Counted from the stretch's first letter, positions 47,001 to 54,153 are shown. The stretch is 64,000 nucleotides of DNA from Beijerinckiaceae bacterium (GCA_019745195.1 JAIETL010000004.1:104732-168731); one strand, 5' to 3'. The notes: a model not told the origin generated them from the letters alone. Made by a program: numbers and translations.

Positions 47001-50000
47001 CGCCGGCGATCGCGCCGCTGGCGCCCGAGGTGCCGGCGAGGTTGGCGGCGGCCGCGCCGGAGCCGACCTCGATGATGGTCGAGTTCAGCGCCCTGACCGA
47101 TGTCGTCAACCCGGCCCCAGCCTTCTCCTGCAGCCGCGCGTTTTCGATCCAGGCCGAGGTGCCCATCGTCGTCAGCGCGACGGCGGCGGTTCCGGCGGCC
47201 GACAGGCTCGGCCCGCTGCTCGACGTCTTGGCGAAGGCGGCGGCCATGTCGCGGACGACCTTGCTGGTCCCCGGCGGCAGGGTGATGGCGACCGCGCCGT
47301 CGGCGGCGGCGGCCGCGACCGAGGCCGCCGTGACCCGCCCGGTCGTCGACGCCTCGACAGTGATCGCGCCGGTGGTGATCAGCCCCTGCGGCGCGACGCC
47401 GGCGAGCCGCCCGTCCGACAGGTCGTCGGAATTGTCGCCGACATAGGCGCGCGTCAGCGAGCCCGCGTCCATCACAGCGAGCGAGATGCCGATGCCGTTG
47501 CCGCCGCCGAGCACCAGCGCGCCGCTGAGCGCGAAGACCGAGACGAACTGGTCGGCCTTCACCTTGACGGTGTTGGCGGTGACGGTCGCCCTGTTGCTGA
47601 TCGAGGCCAGCGTCTGGTTCTGGATGCTCGACAGCGAGACCATGCCGTTGAGCGCGACCGTGCCGGCCGAGCGGCCCGACGTCGTCGCGATCACGAACAT
47701 CTTGTCGGAGGTGTCGGCGGTCACCGACAGGTCTGTCGCGGTGATGATCGCGCCGGCCGCCACGGCGGCGACGGTGCGGCTGCTGCGGCCGATATCGAGC
47801 AGCGAGCCGCCCGCCGCCGAGCCCGTGCCGCCATTGACGCCGCCGGTAAAGCCGAAATTGCCGCCGACATCGATGGAGTGCTGGTCGGTGTCGGCGACGA
47901 TGCTGACGCCCTGGCTCCAGTTCTGGAGGTAGTTGGCGGCCAGCGTGGTCGACCACGCCCCGATGCCCGAGGTCTGGTTCAGCGTCGCGCCGCTGGCGAC
48001 ATAGGCCGAGGTATCGTTGCTGACGCGGAAATAGCCGACCGCGCCGGCAAGGCCGAGATCGGTCGATGACGAGGAGGCGTTCGCATAGCTCGTCAGGATG
48101 TTGTTGACGATGCCGAGATTGCCGTTGAGATGCGAGAAGACCTCGCCGAGCCCGGACCAGTTCGTCCAGGTGTTCGAGATCGGATTCTCGCTGAGGCCCG
48201 CGACGCCGATGCGGTTGGCGTGGATGATGACGCCGGAGCCGATCGAGGCGGTCGATTTGTGGCTGTAGTTGCCGACGGCGATGCCGAAGGAGAGCGAGAC
48301 CTGCGCTTCGGGATTGGACCCCGTCGGGTCCTTCGAGTTGGAGTTCGTGGACGAATCGGCGAGCAGGCGGACGCCGAAATCGCGCTGGCGGCTCGCCACC
48401 ACGACATTGCCGGAGGCGTGGATCGTCGGCGCGGTGTCACCGGCGTCGGCGGCGATCGCGGCGCTGGCGCTGAGATTGCTGTTGGCGATGGTGACGGCGC
48501 TGCCGACCTTGATCGGCACGCCCGAGGACGCGTTCGACAGACTGCCGAGCAACTGGCTCAGCAGGGTCGAGACGGTCGTGCCGCTGGGCCCGGCGTTGAA
48601 CAGCACGTTGTCGCCTGTGGTCGAACTGGAGCTTGTGGCGTTCTTGACCGTGTCCGACAGGGCCTGGACGCCGACATGCTGGACCTTGTTCGCGCTTGTG
48701 CCGAGCGAGACGCCGAGCAGCGCGTCGGCCTCCGCCTTGTAGTCCGAATAGGCGACCGAGATGCTGGCGACGCCGCCCGACGCCGCGACTGCCGTCGAGG
48801 AGGTCGAGAAGGAGTTGGTGTTCTTGGCGGTGACGCTGACCGAGCCGGTGCCCGCCGCGCTCCCGGCGGTGACGGTCGCGCCGGAATGGACCTTGGCCGC
48901 GGTCGTCACATCGACGAAGCCATAGGCCATGGTCGCGGAGACGAGGCCGGTGCCGACGGAGAGCGAAATCGCCGAGACCGCGAGCCTGACGTCGTTCTCG
49001 GCGACGACGGCGAGATCGCGCCCGACAGTGATCGTCGCGCCCGAAGCGACGTCGGCGGTGACCGTGCCGAAGATCTCGCCGATCGAGACCGCCGCCGCGA
49101 ACGGATTGGCGCCGCTCAGCGTGACGGCCGGCATCGTCGCTTCCTGGCGCGCCTTGGCGGAGATGGTGAGGTCGCCCGAGGCCTCGACCCGCGCGCCGTC
49201 GACGACGTTGATGCGGCTCAGCACCCGGCTGCCGACATAGCCGCCGTTCAGGCCGAACAGGATGCCGCCGACGCTCTGCGCCGCGAGCGCCCCGAGCGAG
49301 CCCGCCGAGACGTCGGCATAGGAGGCGACGGCGGTCGCGTCGGCCTTGAACTCGACATTGTGGCCGGTGACCGTGCCGTGGATGTCGATGGTCGAGGTCG
49401 CGGTCGCCATGCCGGCGATGCGGATGTCGGATGTCGTCGCGTCGAGCGTGACGTTGCCGGCCGTAAAGCTGCTGCCTGCGCTGACGTCGGCGAGCACCGT
49501 GCCGTAGACGGTGATGCGCGGGGCCTTGAGCGTGATCGAGCCGGAATCTCCGGTCGACGGATTTGCCGCCGACAGCTCGCCATTGTTGGCGTTGCGGTTG
49601 AACTGGCGGCTGTCGACGGTGCCGTCGGCGGCGATCGTGATGCTGCTCGTCGCCTCGAGCCGGACATTGGCGCCCTGGCTGAAGATGTTGGCGGTTCCCG
49701 CCGAGCCGACCGAGAGATCGCTCGACCCGGTGATGACGATGTCGGCGGGATCGATCAGGAAGGTGCCCGCCTTGCCCGCGCGCGCCGACAGGTCGATCTC
49801 GACCGCGCCCAGCCTGACGGTGTCCTTCGCGCTGAGTTCGATGAATCCGCCGTCGCCGCTCAGTCCGCCCTTGGCCTGATACACCGAGCCGCCGGCTGCA
49901 TCGAGATTCGTGCCGGCGAAAACGATGATCTCGCCGCCCTTGCCGGCGACGCCTCGCGCCGCGCTGGCGTCGAAACGCGCTCCGCGCGCGATCGAAATGG

Positions 50001-51087
50001 CGGCGTCCGAGGTGATCGAGATCTTGCCGCCGTCGCCGGTGTTGACCGCCGGAGCGGAGCCTGCGCTGGCGGCGCCCGTCCTGGCGGACGGCGCTGCGCC
50101 CGTTGCGCTCAGCCTGGCGGTCGCGGCGATCGTCGTGCCCTTGCCGGAGCGCACGGTGATCGTGCCGGCCGAGCGCCGTCCCGATGCGTTGGCGCTGAGC
50201 GTGCCGGAGATGCGCGCCGTGCCGGCCGCGACGATCTCGATGCCGCCGCCCTTGCGCGCCACCATCGCGCCGCCATGGCGGACGCCCGAGGTGTTGACGC
50301 TGGCCGCGAACGCGGTCTGGTGTCGCCGCCTGCGCTCGCCGACATCGACGGGGGCGGCGTTGGCGGTGATTTGGCCGCTGACGCTGACCGAGTGACCGTG
50401 CAGCGTGACGCCGCGCTTGGCGTTGACGCGGCCCTCGATCGAGATGTGCCCATCCGGCGAGATCGGCACGTCATTGGCTCTCAGCCGCGCGGCGAGCGTC
50501 TCGTTGACGACGCCACCGGGGCTGATCACGCCCTCGAGGAATTCGCGCGTCGGCGTGTTGACCGTCAGCCGGCCGGTGTTGATCACGCCGGACGGGCCGA
50601 CGGTGAAGCCGGAGGAATCCGAGAAATAGACGTGTCCGCCGATCGAGCCGTTCTTGTAGGAATTCAGGATGCCGTTGACGACGACCGGGCCGTTGCGGAC
50701 GATGTTGACCAGCGCGCCGGTGTTCTGCGGCAGGTGCATGTTGACCGTCGAGCCCGCGCCCTGCTCGAAGCGGTTGAACGAATTGTAGCCGGCGCCGCCG
50801 GCGATCGTCCTGGTCGTGATCGTGGTGGTGGCGCCCTCGACCGCGATCGCGGTCTGGGTCCGTCCGTCCGTGGTGATGACGTTCTGGGCGAAGGCCGGCG
50901 CATTCCAGAGCGCCAGCGCCATCGCCTGACCGACGAGGCAGCGGTTCCGCAAGGCCCAGACCGTCGCGCCGGGGGCGCGGGCAGGGGCTTCGGGACGGTG
51001 CCGCAGAAGCGCAAGCGTCGGCAGCGCACGCTTGGCGCGTGCCACTCCTGTCGTCGGGCGGGCCTGCTGGCGACGGGCGCTGGGCAA
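31999..51087 (-). CDS. giant filamentous haemagglutinin-type exoprotein (TpsA, LktA-like)
   Basis: The single open frame encodes 6,362 residues, very large even for this class. The start at 51087 gives a long, basic extended signal region with the hydrophobic core LVGQAMALALWNAPAFAQ ending at residue 68. The TPS secretion domain follows (about 69-300), with GYNSFNRFEQGAGSTVNMHLP and ALVNIVRNGPVVVNGILNSYKNG, the features TpsB recognises. The rest is mostly Ala/Gly/Ser/Thr/Val-rich sequence with the periodic pattern of a right-handed beta-helix, resembling LktA-family leukotoxin and adhesin proteins. Three repeat regions stand out and are listed separately. Cysteines are scarce except for a short region near residues 3060-3410. 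No cytotoxic C-terminal module was recognised, so adhesion or matrix function is more likely than toxin delivery. Whether the whole chain is made as one protein is untested. Confidence 0.9.
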   Translation of the reverse strand: MPSARRQQARPTTGVARAKRALPTLALLRHRPEAPARAPGATVWALRNRCLVGQAMALALWNAPAFAQNVITTDGRTQTAIAVEGATTTITTRTIAGGAGYNSFNRFEQGAGSTVNMHLPQNTGALVNIVRNGPVVVNGILNSYKNGSIGGHVYFSDSSGFTVGPSGVINTGRLTVNTPTREFLEGVISPGGVVNETLAARLRANDVPISPDGHISIEGRVNAKRGVTLHGHSVSVSGQITANAAPVDVGERRRRHQTAFAASVNTSGVRHGGAMVARKGGGIEIVAAGTARISGTLSANASGRRSAGTITVRSGKGTTIAATARLSATGAAPSARTGAASAGSAPAVNTGDGGKISITSDAAISIARGARFDASAARGVAGKGGEIIVFAGTNLDAAGGSVYQAKGGLSGDGGFIELSAKDTVRLGAVEIDLSARAGKAGTFLIDPADIVITGSSDLSVGSAGTANIFSQGANVRLEATSSITIAADGTVDSRQFNRNANNGELSAANPSTGDSGSITLKAPRITVYGTVLADVSAGSSFTAGNVTLDATTSDIRIAGMATATSTIDIHGTVTGHNVEFKADATAVASYADVSAGSLGALAAQSVGGILFGLNGGYVGSRVLSRINVVDGARVEASGDLTISAKARQEATMPAVTLSGANPFAAAVSIGEIFGTVTADVASGATITVGRDLAVVAENDVRLAVSAISLSVGTGLVSATMAYGFVDVTTAAKVHSGATVTAGSAAGTGSVSVTAKNTNSFSTSSTAVAASGGVASISVAYSDYKAEADALLGVSLGTSANKVQHVGVQALSDTVKNATSSSSTTGDNVLFNAGPSGTTVSTLLSQLLGSLSNASSGVPIKVGSAVTIANSNLSASAAIAADAGDTAPTIHASGNVVVASRQRDFGVRLLADSSTNSNSKDPTGSNPEAQVSLSFGIAVGNYSHKSTASIGSGVIIHANRIGVAGLSENPISNTWTNWSGLGEVFSHLNGNLGIVNNILTSYANASSSSTDLGLAGAVGYFRVSNDTSAYVASGATLNQTSGIGAWSTTLAANYLQNWSQGVSIVADTDQHSIDVGGNFGFTGGVNGGTGSAAGGSLLDIGRSSRTVAAVAAGAIITATDLSVTADTSDKMFVIATTSGRSAGTVALNGMVSLSSIQNQTLASISNRATVTANTVKVKADQFVSVFALSGALVLGGGNGIGISLAVMDAGSLTRAYVGDNSDDLSDGRLAGVAPQGLITTGAITVEASTTGRVTAASVAAAAADGAVAITLPPGTSKVVRDMAAAFAKTSSSGPSLSAAGTAAVALTTMGTSAWIENARLQEKAGAGLTTSVRALNSTIIEVGSGAAAANLAGTSGASGAIAGAVAIGVLDNSTDSRISGATLTGAYDTSVQAIAGGRATIVGVGLAVSAGGNGAAAISAAVGLVTNRVNASIANSAITASTATSVSKIASVNAYQTTDIGIGGGAAYGGAQSGVGLSLTYASILDPSGEDAVSATIRNSSLVNLNGLNVVASNRSRIVSGAVSAGLGGNGLSGAFVFNRVKPTTRAEIAGTAGAAPTITVGGDVVVAADGSRETAFDAIIAGRQTFSQADTTQVDFSGSVANGGDANPTGAAIVAITGAVQVGRNNVGISFLSNEVAQGHIATIDNVILTATGDLSVRAQDGASITGVAVGLGGATGQFAGVASVALQSIDNVVRAGITGTSTIVTARDILLNGSATSNVRGSAGSLGLGFGQAAVGLSVVENNIANTVTSTVEDARLRSSRDVVVQSRSAGTISTLSIGIAISRNVGLAGSVANSSVATEVAATVKRADIIADNNLGVIATNKDGIAVSAGALGAAGGSPSIAGGLSIVSNSIGGSTIASIGENSAIDARVNGTGSLSISSGALVSPPSLTTPTGPSTTLPDLAMAQRNVRGLVVVATSQQSVMANAVTAGVAVYPISGAVGYVTIRNDLGGTTSASVDQSLVDTRLAGGQNPSAIVIDAASHSYAGSYIVVGAIGGVAGAGADANTTMKRRTSAALTNSTTGTIATSQGGLGGVGAVQVAASSSQLSTGQSIGFTFGLNGAAATGLVNNFEAVTTASLDQGLLNAASLTVKAESSNGFHGTAGVGSGAAGAALGSAFVVGRSKTTTLATIGGGANVTTLNIFGTLNVLATSTNRFSALAAGGTAGGAAAIAGMVNLIDIANTTRAGLYGVASTQTTPPFMQQVGQSIDGSFNIIARETTTIAAETGSAAYSGGGYGAGAAVNVASIDGSVLADLTNSTVSTPGAVVVQATSDRNVDSEAFTVGAGSTAGLAAAVTVISVGTSAPSGADLNVGGDGTLSRVNQLTAVDAGFTLSTSGLATYRTLRGALASGQTDEQLRTAANAEYLALLQNGTVVAGVLTLTDSGVQALRANSATGLQSTATDQQVRDYAASRYTALKAANLQYVIGDAGLNAYRDIVQAATPNATDTQVKIAADDAYARLLANGVPASGLYSLRQSGIAVYQAAADAELGRTATATEVRDYAASQYAWFTTNRARTATPTAISATALLDSNGAQTGATALGGSITAASVSVTSTSRTATDNTALGIGIGGVGVGAALGYTTVADAVSARLDQMSVTTGSITVNASAVDGAGGIASRIAVEAGAGSGTAAAGAAVAQGSVSNTLTARLGGTLTVTGATSVNASTTQGSRADALGAAAAGGGALGVSLASSSLNGVATADLAANATVSGGTSLGVTASSNGISYASARAGAGGLLVAGVGADARATDTSRVEAHLGDNASVNVGTGAITVSATATPDAKAAAYGVSVTGGLAVGVAISRATVNQTVIAAMDGGAAAQRALTAGTLSILATGTIAGTPVTSIGGSPGQTHQFVRGGTGAAAWSFAGSGSYYASAVGSDAGASTSSTVTASAGANVRLPNAVVRIAADNTTRQIASSTGFSIAGKYSVGAVLADARSTSTTSATLGDDASLLGGAGSSFSLTAAGQDTQIAKAVSGSGGLVAGAGAQADTANTATATARIGARVQIGANTILVNAKHTDEYANLVDAVQAAALGASASLASHNARSDVLVDIGASVLFSAIGNGTKGCFVTSCVQGIELESRNIFRQLALGDTISAGAGGGINGVGAKSTTGIDGTSKVVVGNDANFASGGNALSSPGPIAIQAITELAADDTVTLTTGGLLQGSGVTSQYRADADNEVTLGTSNVLNSAGAINIGTYTTAFVKTNALVTTYGLAAVGVAEADTNIRTDQTITIGANSALTGLDNVNVTAGRDASGITTTGIYGDATAVGYVRGLIAVPDADAATDLQNHARLNVATGAALLSAQNVTLGAYNGTVTPNTRGAGHGYQLYFIPVTQRDESPNSAATSTVVMNGRAVGGVFREQQIVIGCGPNGGSICGTTEQPTVYIKAGGAPVTVTHDPAFNAVDYVRANYTTFTGTVAETAVADTLVGGISPGLVRAYRISQLYAAGGNVFVNGDTIQGNGTLTANGGPTITVVNNSAAYLILDGGAYIPDLSTGQILFTGAAQGQNGLTRNTVNANGTASVIINNAYTRADIGDWGPALLIGGDITNLGGLVSINNTQGSFGFSGQRIDALQFNVTVPNGAVAVASNGPNGMYNAGASPMAEWGHAITYPGATPGQPSQNYVINNTINAIANTLYFGSGSSLNYNLYHNINDGSNAGLRYSTIFYGNCIGYGATGMNCVGGYHFGNGINFALIPIVPKYYESNTVQAQGGGTQIYGAQVAIKASVININASIEAGRITERQGNIGSNVGSILASIREDYLSAGYTTASFAEIFGGGWAATNAAPVVWDIVNNRLILNDVNASSGGGSVLLDGQIISTNSLGRIKVNGGFGNVTLNNQSGLELVTNRINTGTAAGANASVSKITIVDRLKAASENTTVFVYTPGSGIAKYITSNGAQPILSGANASTPAQFIAGATTSYDVKDGMRYEWTQQLFVTKDGLVVNNPNAQGVWRYNSGSANNPWVYVPAPASGLWGDNNSSGPDYWNQSTTPQGRVTYNQFHAVSNPVFYQTLQGGVTEVINAMQTYGRCNGGNPSFCDFDFRGDTGSTANSYWNYNYVKDAWLQVTSSVRADYDFGISFAGNAAGSVNITSNSAIRLQGNVINPSGTATFNATAGSITQAPNVSILTRNLTLAATGSVGAAGAPIAASITDNGVLTIDSGEGGIHLAMEGAARVARLNAGAVGDVNVSVAGGLTVAPGFENATHVTGNNITLRSAEGGIGGIANPLRIQANAATAANGSQIGGVVNIAAQGDIGIRQLSGNLRVGQIASTGGNVRVDVVSGTLKAANAQTAAQSLSTEQLSVISSKLKLTQADGADAAAQASVAAFERSVNETYTLYSSLVRNGSVTNGVFRLSDTAIPLYQALANLALGRTASADEVRAYAAERYAGYATVFDKAYGAGWSSTSRFQTASLENGYSFSVTAQNATPGLANSATIRQLGVATFERDVTAAYGLYTGLIVNGAVTNGVFTLNQNAVAAYQSAANAALGRSATEGEVRTYAAGLYAGYAATFTSAYGDNWSSQARFQPATLESNYSFSVAATDARPGLATSATVSQLGVSVFERNVNETYGLYNALIGSGTVANGAFTLNQAAIGGYQAAANASLGRTATSAEVSAYAANRYTSYAATFSSAYGADWTSQVSQNFNASVADARPGLAASITANSTWQTGQLIAAIDQAALQPASGVVGNGTPIIIGRDVSLNIGGSIGSLAPDVAVSLDAIRNGTLSNTELQALAVATTPGSVKLIGTNGSGQRVAVASLETVPLGVTLTSVDIAQTAPLFVSATGTFSGSAQGDIYVQGTTAGQSGSGSLKLGRVTATGAINLQAPQAITVATAPSSTTPLHAVQIEAGTDLTLAAAGGSIGSAATPLTYQIGGRLVSASAGAGDAYLVKPTGNAEIGRIFAQGTASVTASAGSITSYLPGVAISAQTVLLNASGNVGSQATPFAVQSADDGEISGQIGGSGWISTPTLASQTAVAQRIGALTANGSLTLTADAELRVLRSLTAATGALSATAGAIVMETGATATAAGRVTLASATNVTLGRVASALAAPQGTASIAVTAAGAIVGNAGVVNLGAAQTGGVIALNAGTGIGTTLDAVSFAAPSLSARSLQGDVNLRTASTTRVTALTADLGAAAIAADSTLTIDALTSGGAASATSTASTLTVTTLNAGGSTTLSAAGLVAIDSATTTAGDLVIASTNGDITATTLNSAGALSLTAQGAIAATTATSGTTTQATSSGDTLSITTLSSGATATLAARNGVTLGSATTTLGDLTVSSSHAGITATTLNAGSAASLTAQGAISVTTSMASDSGATATSNGSTLNIVALTAGGTTTLSGSGAVTIGSARTTGGDLSIVSLTAGIGATTLDAPGALSVNAPGAIAVTTATSGSTTQATSSADTLAITTLSLGGAATMAGRNGVTIGSAMTMTGDLSVTSSHAGIVAATLSAAGAATLTAQGAISVTTSLISTGGGATITSFGGTLDLVALTAGGASILSGSGAVTLGTARTTSGDLSIASLTAGITATTLDAAGALTLTAPGAITVTTTASGTTTQATSSAGTLAITTLTSGGTATLAGRDGVTLGNATTTLGDLTIGSSQAGITAATLRAAGAAGLSAAQAITIASLASGGTSLVQTSAGPIDITTLNAGGTAQVIGATTVSLGTATTTAGDLRAISAGGPITATRLTSAGGVEATGPGAVTIGELTSGGAVDATSSGGALRIDTLSSGQIATLVGAAGVTLDSARTLTGSLVATASAGGIQARSLNAADRLTLSARDLIALTEAASANETAIVSTSGIVRATTLRAGAALTVDGAGGVDLQSALTTLGDVVLRSSNAGLALGAVTAARDIALLAQGTIAANSLVAGRDLSASSLGSTLAIQAFSAGRDISLVANGAIGLDAAEAGRNLSVTSSAAGVTLRSARAGAAIGLDAAGLLTVTSLRSGGATTLSGGAMSIGALVAGDTATLRGVGTVSLGSVSTLIGDIAVASTAGLVDATSLDAAGALALQAAATVQVGTARSGGAAEFVSTGGDVTVARLSAGRDGRVLANGAVRLENGGSGGSLTLASANSLVSIGAASAGSDISVTAQRIVFGALDAGRDAGLASAGAINGDSIVATQTLTALAGASGGGSIRIAVGAARNSAFTAPDDVRLGRYGAGDSIVILGNTIVSNIVQLAGASGGPLDLTIAGSRGRTAEQVTLSVDAASFRTTRFETVDGALATTSRRFDLLQAFVPGALRLDAPGLRVFANNRSPAPLTGFDVQLYQRDRPFFVSLNGGSLSTNAMIIRFDSDQISIPGGNGGEPEVSMARDMPRLGASMLTGPSFGETARSFVLDETGRWRSNDPETTASIGGGVATRVNLAGGGEQP
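34300..35640 (-). repeat. near-identical 160-residue tandem repeats in the exoprotein C-terminal region
   Basis: The same DNA motif (GTGTCGGCCGAGGAGGTGGC and close variants) recurs at 34421, 34901 and 35378, giving periods of 480 and 477 bases. Each period encodes two related sub-units of about 80 residues, rich in TTxTSGTTTQATSS, LAITTL and GRNGVT-type strands. The high nucleotide identity points to recent duplication or gene conversion. Confidence 0.85.
37120..38112 (-). repeat. three tandem 117-residue helical-type repeats in the exoprotein
   Basis: Matching positions at 38112, 37761 and 37410 give an exact 351-base period, with a slightly shorter third copy. Each unit reads (A/T/V)FER-x-V-N-E-TYxLY..L, then VTNGVFxLNQ, YQxAANxALGR(S/T)AT, EVRxYAAxxYAGYAxTF and AYGxxWSSQ, followed by a beta-type tail ending DARPGL. 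The composition (Tyr, Ala, Arg, Glu) suggests alpha-helix, unlike the surrounding beta-helix sequence. Confidence 0.85.
43545..44095 (-). repeat. upstream cluster of related helical repeats in the exoprotein
   Basis: A second cluster encodes degenerate copies of the same helical theme, including YQAAADAELGRTATATEVRD, VRDYAASRYTAL and LRTAANAEYLALLQNG. About four short units are present. Their relation to the 117-residue repeats, about 2,000 residues further along the chain, is visible in the shared LGRTAT-x-x-EVRxYAAxxY core. Confidence 0.75.
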
Positions 51088-51411
51088 AGACGTGGTCCTC
51101 TAGGCTCCGGCGTCAGCAGCCGGAATGCCGGTCCACCCGCCAAAACCCGGTCTTGAGACCCGCCTGCGTTATGAAACGAGACGGGACGCGCAACCCAGCT
51201 TCACCCTTGGTAAACCTCAGCCTCTTTAGCAAAGCCCCGCGCGCCATGTGCAACCCTGGGCGAATGCGATGCGAACGATCGTTCGCATTTGACGCTTTTC
51301 CAGCCAAAACGCCGATTCATATGGCGTTTACCTTAACGCGACAGCGCCGCCATCGTGACGGGCACGGCGGCGGCGCTGGATTTGGCAGGCCGGATTCGGC
51401 TCCGGCGCCGC
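51088..51411. other. promoter-containing gap upstream of the TPS operon
   Basis: This 324-base region separates the exoprotein start from the 3' end of the methionine-synthase-like gene. No gene was recognised. It contains one perfect 20-bp palindrome (51269-51288) and AT-richer stretches near 51310-51345. The promoter of the minus-strand TPS operon must lie here. Confidence 0.6.
51269..51288. promoter_or_regulatory. perfect 20-bp palindrome, candidate operator
   Basis: ATGCGAACGATCGTTCGCAT is identical to its own reverse complement over all 20 bases. It lies 182 bases upstream of the giant exoprotein start. Its size and full symmetry fit the binding site of a dimeric regulator such as a TetR- or LuxR-type protein. 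No such regulator is adjacent. Confidence 0.55.
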
Positions 51412-52518
51412 TCAGCCCCAGACCTCGCGCGCGGTCTCGACGATCAGTTCGAGCTTCTTCCACTGCTCGTCCTCGGCCAGCGTGTTGCCTTCCTCGGTCG
51501 AGGCGAAGCCGCATTGCGGCGACAGGCAGAGCTGGTCGAGCGCGACGAATTTCGAAGCCTCGTCGATGCGGCGCTTGAGGTCGTCCTTGCTCTCGATCGT
51601 GCCGGTCTTGGAGGTGACGAGGCCGAGCACGACATGCTTGCCCTTGGGCAGGAACCGCAGGGGCTCGAAGCCGCCCGAGCGGTCATTGTCCCATTCCATG
51701 AAATAGCCGTCGACGGGCATGGCGTTGAACAGCACCTCGGCGACCGGCTCGTAGCCGCCGGACGCGATGAAGGTCGAGCGGAAATTGCCGCGGCAGAGAT
51801 GCATGGTGATGGCGAGGTCCGCCGGCTTGTCCTTCAGCGCCTCGCGCACCATGCCGGCATAGATCTCGGGCTGGCGGGCCGGATCGTCGCCGCGCGCGCG
51901 CAGCATCTCCCGCTGCTCGGGGTCGCAAAGATAGGCAAAAGAGATGTCGTCGAGCTGGAGGTAGCGGCAGCCGGCGTCGTAGAAGGCATGCACCGCCTTG
52001 TTGTAGGCGGAGCCGACATCGGCATAAAAGGCCTCCATCTCCGGATAGACGCCCATATTGATCATCTTCCGGCCGCCCCGGTAATGCAGCATGCTCGGGC
52101 CGGGAATGGTCATCTTCGGCGTCGAGCCCGGCTGGACGTTGTCGCGCAGGAAGGTGAAGTGCTCGATCATCGGATGGCCTGAAAAGCCGACCTTGCCGGT
52201 GATCCGCAGCGACTTGGAGATCGTCACGCCGCCCTGAAAGTTCATGCCGGAATCGGCGGTGATCGCGTCGATCCCGTCGAGTTCCTCCATGAAGTCGAAG
52301 TGCCAGTAGGCGCGGCGGAACTCGCCATCCGTGACGCCCTTCAGCCCGACCGCTTCCTGCTTCGCGATCAGCTTGCGGATTTCCGCATCCTCGACCGCCT
52401 TGAGCGCGGCCTGGTCGATCGTGCCGGCGGCGCGCTTCTCGCGCGCCTCCTTCAGCGGGCCTGAGCGCAGCAGGCTGCCGACCATGTCGGCGCGGAAGGG
52501 AGGCTTGGTGGTCATCAT
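51412..52518 (-). CDS. cobalamin-independent methionine synthase family protein (MetE C-terminal-like)
   Basis: The 368 residues correspond to the catalytic half of MetE, without its N-terminal duplicate. The start segment RADMVGSLLRSG and GVTDGEFRRAYWHFDF are family marks. The zinc ligands appear conserved: His and Cys in ITMHLCRGNF (about 236-239) and Cys in LSPQCGFAS (about 333). Short members of this family methylate thiols using donors that are often not methyltetrahydrofolate, and many act in degradation or transport-linked operons. This one follows the livF gene on the same strand after a repeat-filled gap of 53 bases, so it may take methyl groups from the compound imported by the ABC system (inference). 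Confidence 0.85.
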   Translation of the reverse strand: MMTTKPPFRADMVGSLLRSGPLKEAREKRAAGTIDQAALKAVEDAEIRKLIAKQEAVGLKGVTDGEFRRAYWHFDFMEELDGIDAITADSGMNFQGGVTISKSLRITGKVGFSGHPMIEHFTFLRDNVQPGSTPKMTIPGPSMLHYRGGRKMINMGVYPEMEAFYADVGSAYNKAVHAFYDAGCRYLQLDDISFAYLCDPEQREMLRARGDDPARQPEIYAGMVREALKDKPADLAITMHLCRGNFRSTFIASGGYEPVAEVLFNAMPVDGYFMEWDNDRSGGFEPLRFLPKGKHVVLGLVTSKTGTIESKDDLKRRIDEASKFVALDQLCLSPQCGFASTEEGNTLAEDEQWKKLELIVETAREVWG

Positions 52519-52571
52519 GGGCCAAATCCTTTGCAGATCGGAAGCGTTCCCCTCCCCCTCGTGGGGAGGGG

Positions 52572-53400
<829 letters not shown>

Positions 53401-53408
<8 letters not shown>

Positions 53409-54153
53409 GCGTGTCCTCCCCGAGATAGACGGCTTTCACGCGCGGGTCGGTCGAGATTTGGTCGACCGAGCCCTCGGCGAAGAGCTGCCCCTGCACCAGC
53501 ACCGAGATCCGGTCGGCGAAGGAGAAGACCAGCTCCATGTCGTGCTCGATCAGAAGCACGGTGACGTCGTCGGGCAGCGCCGCGACCGCGTCGAGCACGT
53601 CGTGCCGCTCATCCTCCGGCACGCCGGCCGCCGGTTCGTCGAGCAGCAGAAGTTTCGGCTTGCAGGCCATGCCGAGCGCAAGTTCGAGCAGGCGCTGCCG
53701 GCCATAGGGCAGGGTGCGCGTCCGCCGCGTCATCAGCTCGCTGAGCTTCATCCGCCGCAGCAGCGCCTCGGCCTCGTCGATCACGCCCGAATCCCGGCCG
53801 ACGCGGCCCCACCAGCGCGCGCCAGAGCCCTGCCGCTCGGCGATGGCGAGGCTGACCGCCTCGATCGGCGTCAGCTCCATGAAGAGTTGGTTGATCTGGT
53901 AGGTCCGCGCCATGCCGCGCCGGACCCGGGCCTGCTGGCTGAGGCTCGTCACGTCCTCGCCATGCAGCGCGATCGAGCCCGAGGTCACGGGCAGCACCCC
54001 GGTCAGCAGGTTGATGAAGGTGGTCTTGCCCGCGCCGTTGGGGCCGATCAGCGCGTGGCGCGCGCCGGGCTTCACGGTCAGCGACACGTCGGTATTGGCC
54101 TTGAAGCCGCCGAAGGACTTGCTCAGGCCGCTGGTCTGGAGGGCCGCGATCAT
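53401..54153 (-). CDS. livG: branched-chain amino acid-type ABC transporter ATPase LivG
   Basis: The 250 residues include Walker A GPNGAGKTTFINLLTG, the LivG-type GMARTYQINQLF segment, a signature region reading TLPYGRQRLLELALGMA (in place of LSGGQ, as common in LivG) and Walker B LLLLDEPAAGVP, with the EHDMELVF switch. It is the second ATPase of the importer. ATGA overlaps with livM (54150-54153) and an 8-base overlap with livF show translational coupling across the operon. Confidence 0.93.

Noticed and set aside
39292..51156. Long plus-strand open frames (39292-41688, 44785-48069, 48130-51156) across the exoprotein gene
   Set aside because: They are Arg/Ala/Asp-rich mirror frames of the minus-strand gene with no recognisable protein and no ribosome sites.
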